Below, piece by piece: positions 46,092-58,600 of a stretch of 64,000 nucleotides of DNA. Position numbers and translations under genes: made by a program. This DNA is from Branchiostoma floridae (taxonomy: Eukaryota > Chordata > Leptocardii > Amphioxiformes > Branchiostomatidae): contig NC_049988.1 in assembly GCF_000003815.2 (NCBI RefSeq), positions 15,501,296 to 15,565,295 of the forward strand. Direction: 5' to 3'. Positions within the stretch are counted from its first letter, which is position 1; every line of letters begins with the position of its first letter. The notes beneath the pieces were generated by a model. The model worked only from the letters and a program-made list of their open reading frames with translations. It searched no databases and had not been told where the DNA came from.

Positions 46092-46163
46092 TTTGGTCAG
46101 AAAAGACAAGCTGACCGGTGCACAAACGCCTCTGTCGTCAAAGTGTAGCAGGATGTCGTCTTG
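46092..46163 (-). promoter_or_regulatory. Conserved leader/promoter-proximal segment upstream of gene C
   Basis: Reverse-complement counterpart of the segment before gene D. Homology covers the stretch just 5' of the initiator and continues into intron 1. No TATA box seen. Confidence 0.5.
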
Positions 46164-47966
46164 TTTTTTTTCAGTAGAAAAGAAATGAAAGTCATTCTAA
46201 GCTATATGATATTACAGTTGGTGACATTCTTAGCGCCATCTTTGTTGTTTACCCTTTCGTCCTTGAGGACAGCATGACTTGTGTGCAGCGAATGTAAGAA
46301 ATTCCCTACAGACATCAGATAGTGCTACATTTATATTGCATGTATACGGCATTACTCTTTCCATCACTATATGGTGATTGTACATTCGAATTCTGTGTTC
46401 GTTTTCCGATCAACACATTTAGAAAATGTTTTTGTTTGTACAAATCAATTCTAACAAAATTTGTAACAAAATTACAGTCCTTACGTACCAATGGCAAATG
46501 CATTTTACGTTTTCGCGTGTTAATTTCTAATGATAGAATTACAAGGCTAGATTTTGTTATTTTACAACATAATAAACGTTACTGTGTAGAAACAGGAGGG
46601 TAAACGAATATCCAATGGATTATTTACACTCATGATCTCCCTCAACATGAAACAAAACGCCACATTTGTGGATATCCACATGCAAGAACTTCAATAAATT
46701 TCCGACAAGCATTCGGCTTAAATTACACAACTGAATATAGACATACATTTCTATATCATTTCTGTATATCTATAAATATAGAGAGGGGATTGCAATCGCG
46801 ATTTTTATAGACTGTATACTTCTACGGCGATTCTGCCGATTGAGTTCCAAATCGGAGACTAAAAATTTTCGCACATATGGATATGAGCACATATGGATAT
46901 GGATATGAGCTTGAAAGACAGACAGAACTTTCCAAGTTCGATTAATGGCACTTGAGATAATTGGATTCGTCCTAGAGTTAGAATACATAAATTGGAAACC
47001 ACCATAACAGATTCTAAGTATTCTGATCCTGTATATGGAGGAGTCACAATCTCCTATAGTGATCCACAAATCAACGATCCTGACAGATTGTAAGCTATAC
47101 TCTGGCACATACATGATAAGCAAATCTACTGTACAAATGTGCTTAAATTGTAGATCAAAGACAACACAAAGTCATGCGGACACTTACCGCAGTTTCTTGC
47201 TGCAATGTGTGTTCACAATTACGGAATGGGGATGTCGGTTTTCACGATGAATGATGTCCTTGGTATTATGAATGCCTCGATGAAGGTATTGTAGCCACGG
47301 GTGGAAACCATATTTTTATTACAGGGCAATCATACAAATGGGAGTGAGACAGAGAGGTTGACAATTCACTGCTTGATGTATCGTTTCACCTGTAATTAAA
47401 AAAAGGTGAATGGACCTTTGAATAATTCATAGCAGCAGTTTATGAGTCATGCAACTGGTGCGGAAAAGGACATAAGAGCAATTAAAAATGACATGAATTT
47501 AATTTTACAAATGTACAAACCACAAGTAACGCCCAAGTTACAAAATTGAGGAGACCATACATGGATATATACAGTTATACACAGTTGGAAATAAAACACA
47601 AAGGTGAAGAAAAGTGCAAAACAAGAAAAGACGCTAGGGGGCCCAAAATTGACCTTGATCTGTCACAATCCATCCAACATGTTATCGTTTCCATGGGCTG
47701 CATATAGCAGGCATCACGTGATCACTGTATGAAAACATTGACGACATATTGTGATGACATGTATCAGGCTGTCATGACTGCGCATGCTCCCTATGACGTA
47801 AACACACTCCTCCCATATGATACTAAGAATAGACAGGTAACGTTAGATTTGTTGCAGATTCTTGCCCGAGGGCTAATTGCAGGCGACGCAAAAGGGGCAG
47901 ACAAATAGTGCAAACAATATACCATGTGTCCATTCTACTCTAAAATCTGACTACAAATTCTTAACT

Positions 47967-48174
47967 TAGGCTTAGGTCACATTTCCAAACCTGGGCACGG
48001 CCGTGCAGCTTTCGGGAAGGAAAATAATGATATAAAAGACACCAAAATACCCAAAATATCAACATATGATTCGTGGGCATACTTTGTGTATACCTCTAGG
48101 TCTACATTTCAATTTTTTTGTTTCTTTAAACATCCCGGCCGGGCTCCGGTTTGGAAATGTGACCTAAGCCTTAT
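47967..48174. mobile_element. MITE family 3 copy with GC-rich inverted ends
   Basis: Ends read GGCTTAGGTCACATTTCCAA / TTGGAAATGTGACCTAAGCC, followed inwards by a CGGCCGGG block. The AT-rich core includes ATATAAAAGACACCAAAA. Related copies: 2037-2236, 4608-4798, 6148-6350, 13040-13225, 15116-15311; isolated ends at 1-25, 6755-6815 and 10468-10502. Confidence 0.7.
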
Positions 48175-50232
48175 TGGGTTCGACAGGACTTCTTTGTCTG
48201 TGACAGTGAAATCAGCAAAATTGAATTAGTGTTCTGAAATAGGGCGGTTCTAGGCCTTGCGAATGGACGTGTACTACCGCACGTCAATCATGGTGGAAGA
48301 CGAATCACATTTTAAATCAAACTCTCCCTTCTACGATCACTAAAACAAAGATTCCACCCTGATCCTTAACAGAAACAGGAAACAGGACTACTCTCCCCTT
48401 AACCTGACTAAAATCGCGCTCCTAGCGGCCGGCCCTACAATTGCCGCCCTATGGGAAGGGGTCATTAACCCCAGCCAACAAAAGATTGTGCAATGCTGTA
48501 AGCACAGACTACTCTCCCCTTATCATCGCAAAGCCTACACTATGATTATGAAAATTATGGGATCCAAAAAGAAGTCGAACCTAATCAATTAGAATTTAGA
48601 GTCTGCTCTTAGACTAGAATAGACGCATACTATATCGTTCTACGTTATTTATTGTTCTACGCTATTCGTCCGACCCTTTCCTGTTATCTGCAATTAGGCC
48701 CCGAGCAAGAATATCCAACCTTATGTATCCATTATCATATGGGTGGAGCTGGTGTATGTCCTTCTAGACCTACGGGGAGCATGTACAGTCATGGCAACAT
48801 GACACATGCTGTCAAAAAATGTCGTCAATCTTTTTATATGTACGTGTACTCCACCTAGTGATCACTCGACACCTGCTTTATGTAGAAAAAAAGAAATGAT
48901 GACCTTGATTGTAAAGTTATTAAACAGTGGGCCCTTTTCTTAGATTTATGGAATATCTAGGGATTTTCTCGCTGACATTACCCTATTTTTGTGACGGTGC
49001 AATTTCTTAAACTCCGTGAAAAATGTTGGTATTTTTGAGGTGTCTCAATTCCTTCAAATGGACTCAATATTGTTGCTTATATTGTTCTAAACACCCTTTA
49101 ATTCCTGCTGTCTGCAACTAGCCTTTGATTAAGAATATCCAACCATATCCTTCCATTACAGTTTGTGAGGAGTTGGCGAATGTCCTTCTAAGGAGCATTG
49201 CAGTCATGGCAACATGTAAAATGTACATTTTTGGGGGGGTCACTCACTTCCATTTATATGATTGCTACGTGATAAAAATACATTCCAGACGCCTCCTCTA
49301 GTGACTACAATAACTTCATCGAAGCATTCATAATACGTAGGACTTTTCATCGTGAATAGCGTTGTTTCGTCCTTGTGAACAACCATCCGCTTGAACAAAC
49401 GTCGGTAAGTGTCTGCATGATTTTGTGTTATATTTGACCTATAATTTAAGCGCATTTCACTGTAGATTTTTTATTTTTCAGTTTCTTAAACTTCTAAGTC
49501 GACTGTCTGGAGGGTTTTTTTGTGTACCTTGTAGTGTATTTTGCTCTGCGGCCGACCAACCTCTCTGGTAGACGAAACTCCCCAGGCATTTTTTTCTCCC
49601 TATAATAGCCAGCGTTTTCAATCTGACAGAGACTACAGTTTATGTGTCTCTGTTTATGGAAATCACGACTACAGTCTTTAACCTTTGTATACCCAATTGT
49701 AATCATTTAACGAATACCTAAATACAGTTTTAAACCATACTTTCATCTGGTATTTGTTGAAGTTCGTGGTGTATGGAGTCGAGTAACCGGGATCGGGAGG
49801 GCCAGGGATTTAAAATGATTTTGTAATAACTATTTAAAATAAATGTCATGATACATCTGTTGTATTATTTGCAGCCAGTAGGTATCGATTTGTTAGTAAT
49901 GATGCTGATTTACGTGAAAGAATATTCAGTCACTATAGTTATAGATTGTTCAAACAATGTATGTTGGAAACACTGGGAAAGTACAAATATTTCTTTATTT
50001 AGAATATTTTTTCAAACATCTATGTGTTTTTGTTATTGTTGCATCGTGTTCCAACAATTTGTATCATTTGTTTCCCTCCATGAAAACGTTTATTGTCCCC
50101 ATTAACAAAGCTCCTAAGCTAGGTCCTTTGTTTGGGTCTAGAGTCTAGACATTGGTGGCTCTTTTGTGAGACGCTGGCAGTCAGATCATTATCACAGTTA
50201 GATTGTTATCATTTCCAAGATGTTAGAGCAAA

Positions 50233-50322
50233 ATGCAAGAAACACCCTCTTGGCAATGTGGAATTGACTGTATACAGATGTATACAGTCAATTTCACATT
50301 GCCAAGAGGGTGTTTCTTGCAT
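50233..50322. repeat. 90-bp hairpin between genes C and D
   Basis: ATGCAAGAAACACCCTCTTG ... GACTGTATAC, four-base spacer AGAT, then the complement. One mismatch in about 43 bp (GTGGAATTG against GTGAAATTG). Confidence 0.9.
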
Positions 50323-50659
50323 CAATAAAGATATGCTGCTTTGTTTCATGTTGAATGTCATATTAGGAGAGCATGATCGATTGACTATAGAAAAAGTTAT
50401 ATTTACAATGTTGTAAGTCTTGTATTTATATCATTAGAAATCAACATAAAATGTATTTATCGTTGGGACGTAACGTCTGTAATGTTGTTAAAGCATAGAA
50501 TTGTTTTGCAGTTGTGTAGATGTGTTGATTGAAAAGCAAATGAATATAGTCACTATATAGTGATGAAGAAAATGATGTTTCTAATGGCTGCTTTATGCTA
50601 ATCTTGCACTATCTGATGCAGGGAATTTGCTATATTTGCTTCCTTGAAATAACCTTGAG

Positions 50660-50885
50660 TCATGATGTTTGTTTGTTTGTTTGAACCTTACTTCATTCAT
50701 GACAAGCTCAAATCGGCCTGTAGGTCGCTTTTCATCGAGGTCATAAGGAAGGTTAGGGTCAGATGTAACAGAGATGCAGATTACATCAAGTCCTAATAAA
50801 TCTATCAACATATACCATTACATATACATGGTACAAAACATTTAGTAAAGCAAAAGCTCAACTTTTGTACATAGTTCGTGTCCGT
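50660..50885 (-). repeat. Retroelement 3' tail, minus copy
   Basis: Inverse of 51465-51690: TTTGTTTGTTTGAACC, AAATCGGCCTGTAGGTCGC and CAAGTCCTAATAAATCTATC. A tail ending in a simple (GTTT)n-type run suggests a LINE 3' end. Confidence 0.55.
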
Positions 50886-51464
50886 TCGTTTTGGCTTTAC
50901 TAGTACTTCTAGACTCTAGAGTCTCTTAAAGTAGGTCATTTTATATGATGGCTACGTGATAAAAAGACAGTTTCCACTACAATACCTTCATCGAAGCATT
51001 CATAATACGCTACAAGGACTTTACATCGCGAATAGCGTTGTTTCGTCGTTTTAGATAGCCACCCTCTGAAAGCAACACCGGTAATTCTCTGCATGATTTT
51101 ATGTTAAAAATGTCTTGTAGTTCAAAAACACTGCACTGTGGATTCTGTTCAGTTTCTAAAACTTCCGAATCGACTGTCTGAAGAGTTTTTTTCTGGGTAC
51201 CTTGAAGTGTATTTTTCTTTGCTTTGCGTCGTTTATGTGTCTCTGTCTATGTCATCTTCCAGATGTGTTGATCGAAAAACAAATGAATATAGCCACTATA
51301 TAGTGATGACGAAAATAGTGTCTCAAATGGCTGCTTTATGTTGATTTTTCACTATCTGATGCAAGGAAATTCGAATTTCTTATATTTGCTTACCTAAAAT
51401 GACATTGAGTTATGTCCCGAAGGACTGAGGGGTAAGCAACGAAAAAGGACTGAAGCGAACGGAC

Positions 51465-51690
51465 AGGAACTATGAATACTGAGCTTTTGTTCTACTAAAT
51501 ATTTTTACACCATGTTACATGTAGTGATATATGTTGGTAGATTTATTAGGACTCGATGCGATCTGTATCTTTGTTATATTTAATCTGACCCTGACCTCTT
51601 CCCTCACGACCTCAATGAAAAGCGGCCTGCAGGCCGATTTGAGCTTCTCATGAATAAATAAAGGTTCAAGCAAACAAACAAATATGGCGC
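51465..51690 (+). repeat. Retroelement 3' tail, plus copy, just upstream of gene D
   Basis: GATTTATTAGGACTCGATGC, ATGAAAAGCGGCCTGCAGGC, and an AATAAATAAAGGTTCAAG end followed by (CAAA)n. It lies about 145 bp before the gene D start, so it abuts the leader. Related fragment on the minus strand at 9835-9910. Confidence 0.55.
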
Positions 51691-51765
51691 TAAAATTCCG
51701 CACAAACAGTAATATCATGAAATTTAGAATTACATTTCTTTTCTATTCAAAGAACACTAGTACTG

Positions 51766-51835
51766 CAGAAGAATCCTGCTACAGTTTGACGACAGGGGCA
51801 TTTGTGCACTGGTCGGCTTGTCTCTTCTGACCAAA
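51766..51835 (+). promoter_or_regulatory. Conserved leader/promoter-proximal segment upstream of gene D
   Basis: The 70 bp before the start codon (…TTTGACGACAG…, …CTTCTGACCAAAATGAC) match the gene C leader on the opposite strand (46092-46163) with few changes. This marks a shared 5' UTR or core promoter. I see no TATA box close by. The transcription start cannot be placed from sequence alone. Confidence 0.5.
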
Positions 51836-52674
51836 ATGACTAAGCTGTTATTCGGAATAACAGGTGAGGTTGCACCTATTCTTGTTGTTGTTTTTGGTAA
51901 AACAAATGTATCTGTCTTGGACATTGTACATGCGGATCTATTTTTATTCCAATGGCTGCGTATGTAAGATGTTATAAGACTCTACGTGACCAGAGGTTTT
52001 GTTCATCCTCTGTCCAAATATTATTGAAGATGAGCTTCACTATATCATGGATTGTTCACTATATATATAATGATAAACGCTCAAAGCTGTTCACATTTCT
52101 TTTCGCTTGTTCAAAAGAATTTGATACGTTCTGATCGCTAGATAAATTCAACTACATCCTAGGAGGAGATAACCCTTACAGTGTACAATTGCCGGTAAAT
52201 ATATCAAAGAATGTTTAGATCTTAGAGCCAATTCTGTAAATAATACTCTAGTTTCAACATGATAATAAATTGATTATGCATAGAGATTCACGTAGGTCAT
52301 TAATTGTATACACCTGTTTACGTTTGTTCAGATATATAGTAACTGTTGTTGTAGACCTTGTGAAAGTCGATGTACCTTTGCCTTGTCAATAATTATTTAT
52401 GTAAAGTTCAACAATCTTATTGAAATTTATTTTCGCCAACCTGCATAGTGGCCTGTCGTAAAGTTTTGTCTTTTTCTACTAAACAAACAAACAAACAAAC
52501 AAACAAAAAACGCAGTGCTGTTGGTGGGTGCTGCAGTCCTGAGGCTGACCCAGTCGAACCCATGCCGCAGTGCCCCCGCTAGCGTCCTGACGTGCGAGAA
52601 CGGGGCCAGGTCCAACGGTGACACCTGCACAGTGTGTACCCGCACCGGCGGCGACGATCCGGGCTTGTGTTGGG
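51836..52674 (+). CDS. Gene D exons 1-2: signal peptide and Cys-rich segment
   Basis: Exon 51836-51863 (MTKLLFGIT) and exon 52516-52674 (VLLVGAAVLRLTQSNPCRSA). Only a few residues differ from gene C. The preceding 70 bp resemble the gene C leader, and the first intron retains homology near its 5' end (the TCTTGTTGTT run and ACAAATGTATCT). Phase 1 at the end. Confidence 0.9.
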
Positions 52675-55600
52675 GTAAGGCGTGTTGACTTGACTTTATT
52701 AAGATCTACAATTAGTTTAACAATTTACAAGCACATATATACGTAGCTACTCTTCCTGTGGTCCTTACTAAAGACTTTGCAAACATTGTAAGTTAGATAG
52801 AATAAAGAACGAATGCCCTTTTATAGTTACTGTAGAATTTAGTTTGTATAGAGACCTGTACTCGTAAGCTTGTACAAAATCTATTCCCGAATTTCATACA
52901 GTTCTGTAGAAAGATTAATATTTCTAATAAAACTCGACAAACATTCAATCATAAAACATATCTGTTGACGGAAAAGCGAGGAGAAGTTAAATCCATCTAA
53001 CGTTAATTTTATCTTGTATCTGTTAAATGTATTTCTTCAACATGTTTTGTTGTGACCTGTACTTAGCCCGGTGTGGAAAAAATTTGCAATAAAGGTCTTC
53101 ACCAGTAACACTTATTTTCATCAACTCTCTTGCTCAGTCCGAGCCGAGTCGACCCTATAGAATCGAACTCTGGCCTACGTGCGGATCCACGGAATTTGAT
53201 CCAGAAGGCCAAGCAGTGGCGTTGCGTTAATTTAATGATTTATGTATTCGTTCGGCTGACATTACAGGTAGCCAAGGTCGCCCACCTAGCCAAGGCTATT
53301 ACAAAGGGATGGCCATGGGAGAGAAATACAAGATCTTTATTGAGACGACAAAAGTACAGCAACTTTCGTAAGGTCTACATGTATAAAAACTACTTACAGT
53401 ACAACTAAGCAGACACATATGGATATCTATAGGTATGAATAAACATATATCAAGTACAATAATAAAAAGCTATCGCCTTCGCCACAGGGACATTCTTCAT
53501 CATGTGTCAATCAAATACATGTTTTCTTGCATTTCTTCGTGCCAGATTTACCAGCTAGTTGCCAGGAGGGAGCGGGGGCATCCTACCGCGGAACAGTGTC
53601 CGTCACCCGAACAGGCAAGTACAAGTAAAGTTTGTTTCTTTAACGATATTGTTCAAAGGAAGGTCACTAAGAAGTTTGAAACTGTGCACGGAGATAGCGG
53701 TGGACATTTGTTTTGAAGGCTGACAAGTTGTAGACAGGAGAGAAACAGGAGCCGTCAAGAGAGTTCCATAATTTGACTGTCTGGGAAAAGAAACTGTTGC
53801 TGTAGAAGGACTTGGAAACCGGCATTTGAACAGTATAGTGATGTGAGGTTGTTACAAGTTATTACGAGTATGTATGTTTGTTCTATGATTACCTTAGATT
53901 GATTTTCTTCTGTATATGATTATGCTTAGTCATTTAAGTTTTTCTATCTTCTGGTCAATTATGTTGTATTTTTGGAATTCTCGGCATACGATACCAGAAT
54001 GATATTCCATGTTTTGTTTTGTTTTGTTTTGTAGACCTCTGACCTCTCCCAATGACTTTTAAGTTCACCATATTATTGATGTATGTTTCCTTGTCCACCA
54101 TTTGTTTTAAACTTAATGTGTATTAATGTCAATGGACTCCAAGAGGAATAGTGTGACATCATTGTAACACTAATTGATATCTTAATAAAACAAACAAACA
54201 GGCAAAACCTGCCAACGCTGGGACGCTCAGTGGCCTCATGACCACGACTATCCACCTGCCGGTCATCCGTCATCCGGGCTGGAGCAGAACTACTGCCGGA
54301 ATCCGGACCCCGGAGGGATACCAGGGGTCTGGTGCTACACCACGGATCCCGGCACGAGATGGGAGCTGTGTGACGTGCCAGCATGTGGTAAGGTTTGATT
54401 CTGTATCTGTATCTATATAGCCGGTATAAGTGACTATAACCGTCCGTCGGCGTAACATACCAGCTTTGCAGGCACGCGGCGTGGAACCAGCTTGTTATAT
54501 TACACTGAACGGCCTGTCACACCTAACTTTTGCTCATCTATATGCAAGCGTTCTTTAAAACTACCCAGAGAAGATGCCCTTACTGTGCTTGGTGAAGTTC
54601 TAGGAAAGAACGAATTTTTTAACACATCAATACCAGGTTGGTAACTCTGGTACTTGGGGGCATGACTGTTTCTTGAGCTGGTATTAGATAGGTATTAAAT
54701 ACTTAAGCTGGTGTTAGATACTTATGGCATCAGCTAATTATCAGTCGATACGTCCACCAGATTCTCTATGCACGAGTGTCTAACGTGTCCTGTGTGAGCT
54801 TTTTCCCAGTTTAGATGTACATGTCACAGGAGAAATTGAAATCCAAGGGACCTGGACATACTATGGTCTTAGACTCTTGTTTTTTTTTATGGCAGATAGC
54901 TTGTGATGTATAAAGAAGAAGTGATTTATGTTCGGCCCCTTAGCAGTTTGTTATTATTAGTTTTGTCACTCATGATCATTCATTGATGATTTACCCACAC
55001 AGACCCTTCTCTGACAAAGCGCTGGCTCAACATCCCGTCCAGCTATCTGGTGGACTGGTGGGATCGAACTGGTTCCCGCACTTCGGCTACAGGCGCCATC
55101 GATTGCAACTACAACACCTGGTGGGCAGCCCAGTTCACCTTCTTCAAACCCTACAAAAGATTTTGGTTGATCCTAGACCTGCAGACAACCCACAACATAT
55201 ACGTCATCAGCCTCCGTAACCAAAACTTGGTGCTGTCGGATGTCGGTAGCTTCATCCTGGAGGCCTCCATGGTTGCCCCGTACGTGTGGACAAGAGTCAA
55301 GAGTTCGGACTCGGTCCGAATAGAGACCACCGATACTCAGTACTTCGGTGGGTTCACGGGAACCGGACGGTATTGGAAGGTCACTCTCTGGACAACTACT
55401 GGATACAACATTTGGTTCCGCGATGTTTGCTTCTACGGCCACACAGGTTTGTTAGTATCATTATTATTATTATTGAATTAAGACCTTTATTGCACATAGA
55501 TACGCACTAGGTTAAGTACCGGTCACAACAGAATGGTAGTTAACAGATACATGAAATATTTACAATGTCAGCCAACATAATAATCATATTATGCTAAGTG

Positions 55601-58600
55601 ACTTCGACTTCTTCCCGCTTCTTTGTGATACTGAAAATGTAGATAGGTTTTACAATTCAGGGTTTGTCTAACTTAATAGGGAATATGAATTTGTCTGTTT
55701 TTTGCAGGTGTATGAAGTCGGGAAACATAGATTCTATCAGTCTATAAAGTTCAGCTCTCTCTTGTTATTGGGTTGACTGAATTGCTAACAAGGCTGAACT
55801 CCGGGACTCCAGGCTACTGGCATGGGCTTTGTTGCTTTAAATGTTTTATACAAAAAACGAGGCAGACTAGACTAGCTTTGCAAATGATTATTTATTTAAA
55901 CGTCGTTGAAAACAAAATTTTTGTGTTTTGTTGTAACTTGTATTTTTGCTGCAGTTTCATCCAAGCCCTGCCCACAGCTTAACGTGGACTGTGAGTTCGA
56001 TGGAAACCCATATACCGTCACGAATGAGACATCGACCGAACAACCCTGCTATGTGTCCGTCGATATTCATGAGGGCTCCCGCAGGTAACGTTTTTGTAAC
56101 GCCTAAACATAAAGGTGGTATCTCACTGCACTTGGGGCACCGGTGCGCCATTGCATTTGCTAACATAAGCTTTCAGGTTGTATATAGTAGAGTGGGTAAA
56201 TTCCTCAAGCTTCCGACATCTTGCACACTGCAGTCTACTATATAAGCTTTCAGCTTGAGTACGGTATCACTGTGGATGTATTTCGTATTTTGCGTTTGAT
56301 ATAGTACTTGTCCCTACAGCAAGGATAACCCCCTTCGAATCCCGCGTAGTGGCGAGCTGATTCTTCATGGGGTGGCGTCATTCAACTGTGGAGACCCTTA
56401 TCAGGTGGGTGTGGTTTATCAGATTTTAACCTCCTTGGTGTTCCTCCTATCTGTAGTGTGTGTCTGAACATCGTGTGGCGCAAATTAACAGCAAAGTGCC
56501 CCAAACACCAGTGATTTTCTTTCGTTCGCTCGCTCGCATTAGTTTTGGGTTCCAATTATATGTCATCCATATAATCAAATAAAAACTGCATTTGGACAAC
56601 AGGCATCGGCACTGTGGATGGTACCTGTGGAAGACAGGAATACGGGTGTTCTCATTGATTTGCTACATGACATGGAAGACGTACAGCCTAACCGTTTGCA
56701 CCTCAAACTGCTTCCGAGAACCATGCCGCTAGGGGTCTTCCGGTTTCAGGTATGTCACATGCACAGTCAAGGTGGTATCTTAACACAACAGTGCTGCAGT
56801 GAACGAACCCCACAGTGCCGCACCGGTGCCCCAAGTGCAGTGAGATACTACCTAACCTAGTATCCAGTCTATCGTGGATTGGCCAGCCTCTCTTCGGGGC
56901 AGATGAAGCTCTCTGTAGCCCGGTTAATCTTTCACACCCGACAAAGGTATTAAGGTAGTATCTCACTGCACTTGGGGCACCGGTGCGGTACTGCGGGATT
57001 CATTCGTTCGATTTTTTATAATTTAGATATTGCGTAATACGTAAAAATATGACATAGAAATCAACAAAATACAACGCTTTTTTTCAAACACCGTACTTTA
57101 TACGCAAAACACTGTTTGGAAGTCCAGAATTCTTTTTGTTCCCCTCAGCTTCGGGTAACCATGCAGATACCCGGGAGCTCACACGTCAGCGTCGGGGTTG
57201 CCCAGACGTACGTGGGGTTCGGGCCGATGCCCATCGCCCCGACGCTCGGCAACGCCGCCAGGACTGTCGCTGGAGAAGATTTCTGGGTGAACGCCGACGA
57301 GTCGTGGGACCCTGACAGCATCATACCCAGCAGCGACTTCAACTACGACTGGACGTGCGAGGTTGTGTACCTCCCGGACCCAACACGTGAGACTTCTTCA
57401 AAACTTCTGATAACTTCCTATTGGCGTCGTGTGTTGCATAACTGGAAGAGACTCAGAATCGAGAGGTCCCGAGTTCGATACCCGCCTTGCACCGACGCTG
57501 TGCCCTTGGGAAAGGCACTTTGCATGACCTTCCTCACTTTACCTAGGCGTAAAAATTGGTACCTGACTTAGGTCGGGGAGGTAAAAGAAAAGACTACCGT
57601 TAGCTTCTGTCTGTACTGTGTATGGGGCACTGTTGATATAAGCTCGTACTAACTTGAGTGCAGTACCACATTGTCCTCGTCCAAAAGCAAACTTTCAATT
57701 GCAAAACCTTGCACGTTTTCAACATCATAGAATTGATTCTGCGATAGGAGTGTGTAGCTTAACAAAAGTTCAGAAGCCTGATTTTGGTCTCCAATTAAAT
57801 CTCCTAGAACACTTTATCAAATGCATTTCGTGGTATGTCGTAATTCTTTGACGTGGTTTACAGCTCTGCCTTTGGACTGCATCAACGACGTCCTCGACAA
57901 CATCTTGATCTTCGGTGGATCCCGTTACAAAGTCTTCACCTCAAGAAAAACAGCTTCAGACGCCTCTGACGAGTGCAGGGGGGAAGCCGGCTACCTGGCG
58001 TCCCCAAATGATGAAGAAGAGTGGGCAGCAATTTTGCATCTCAACGACTGCATCGCAGGTAAGACACTTTATGTGCCTGTTTTACAAAATGTCGCGTTCA
58101 TAGTTCGGCTAGCCGACAGGACACGACCACGCGTTTGATCCCTGGCATTTATGGCGAGAAGTTGTGTCTTTCGAAAGAACTTAACACAGCTTTCCTCACT
58201 TAACCCAGATGTAAATGCATAATGTGTGCCTGTATGACTTCGATCGGTTGGGAAGTAAAAGGAGATGGAAGGAGAGGGATGGGCTCTGCATTCCAATACC
58301 GGGCCCAAGACAGCAACCTACTGCCCATAAGGTCTCAATAAGGCCATGGGACATTTGCCCTTGCCTTTTTAGTACATTAGTACTGGCTAAAAACTAATGT
58401 ACAAGTGTATAAATGACTGTTGCCATCCTGTACCATATTCTTTACACAGTTACATGACTCTTTTTTACAATTGACTGTTTATGTCAACAGGAGGACAGAC
58501 TCGGACAATTGGGGTCATGGACAGGGATGGTGATGGGCAGTGGTCTCTTTCGGACGGCACCGGTGTCACGTGGTCTGCTTGGGCACCTGGGTACCCATCA

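Larger units (their letters stand above)
46164..51765. other. Divergent intergenic region between genes C and D
   Basis: No gene supported. It contains a MITE-like element (47967-48174), duplicated modules (48640-49220, 49240-49500, 50515-51420), two inverted copies of a retroelement tail (50660-50885, 51465-51690) and a 90-bp hairpin (50233-50322). Short ORFs in 46322-47250 and 48652-48858 show no recognisable domain. The divergent promoters of C and D must lie here. Confidence 0.6.

Noticed and set aside
46322-46603. 93-codon plus-strand frame upstream of gene C
   Set aside because: No recognisable domain, AT-rich composition and no paralog counterpart near gene D.
48652-48858. 68-codon frame in the C/D intergenic region
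   Set aside because: A degraded second copy at 49080-49220 does not keep the frame; more likely part of a repeated non-coding module.
53614-53626. Alternative GT donors (gtacaa, gtaaag) after gene D exon 3
   Set aside because: Neither keeps the kringle frame into 54202-54387, while the GC donor does.
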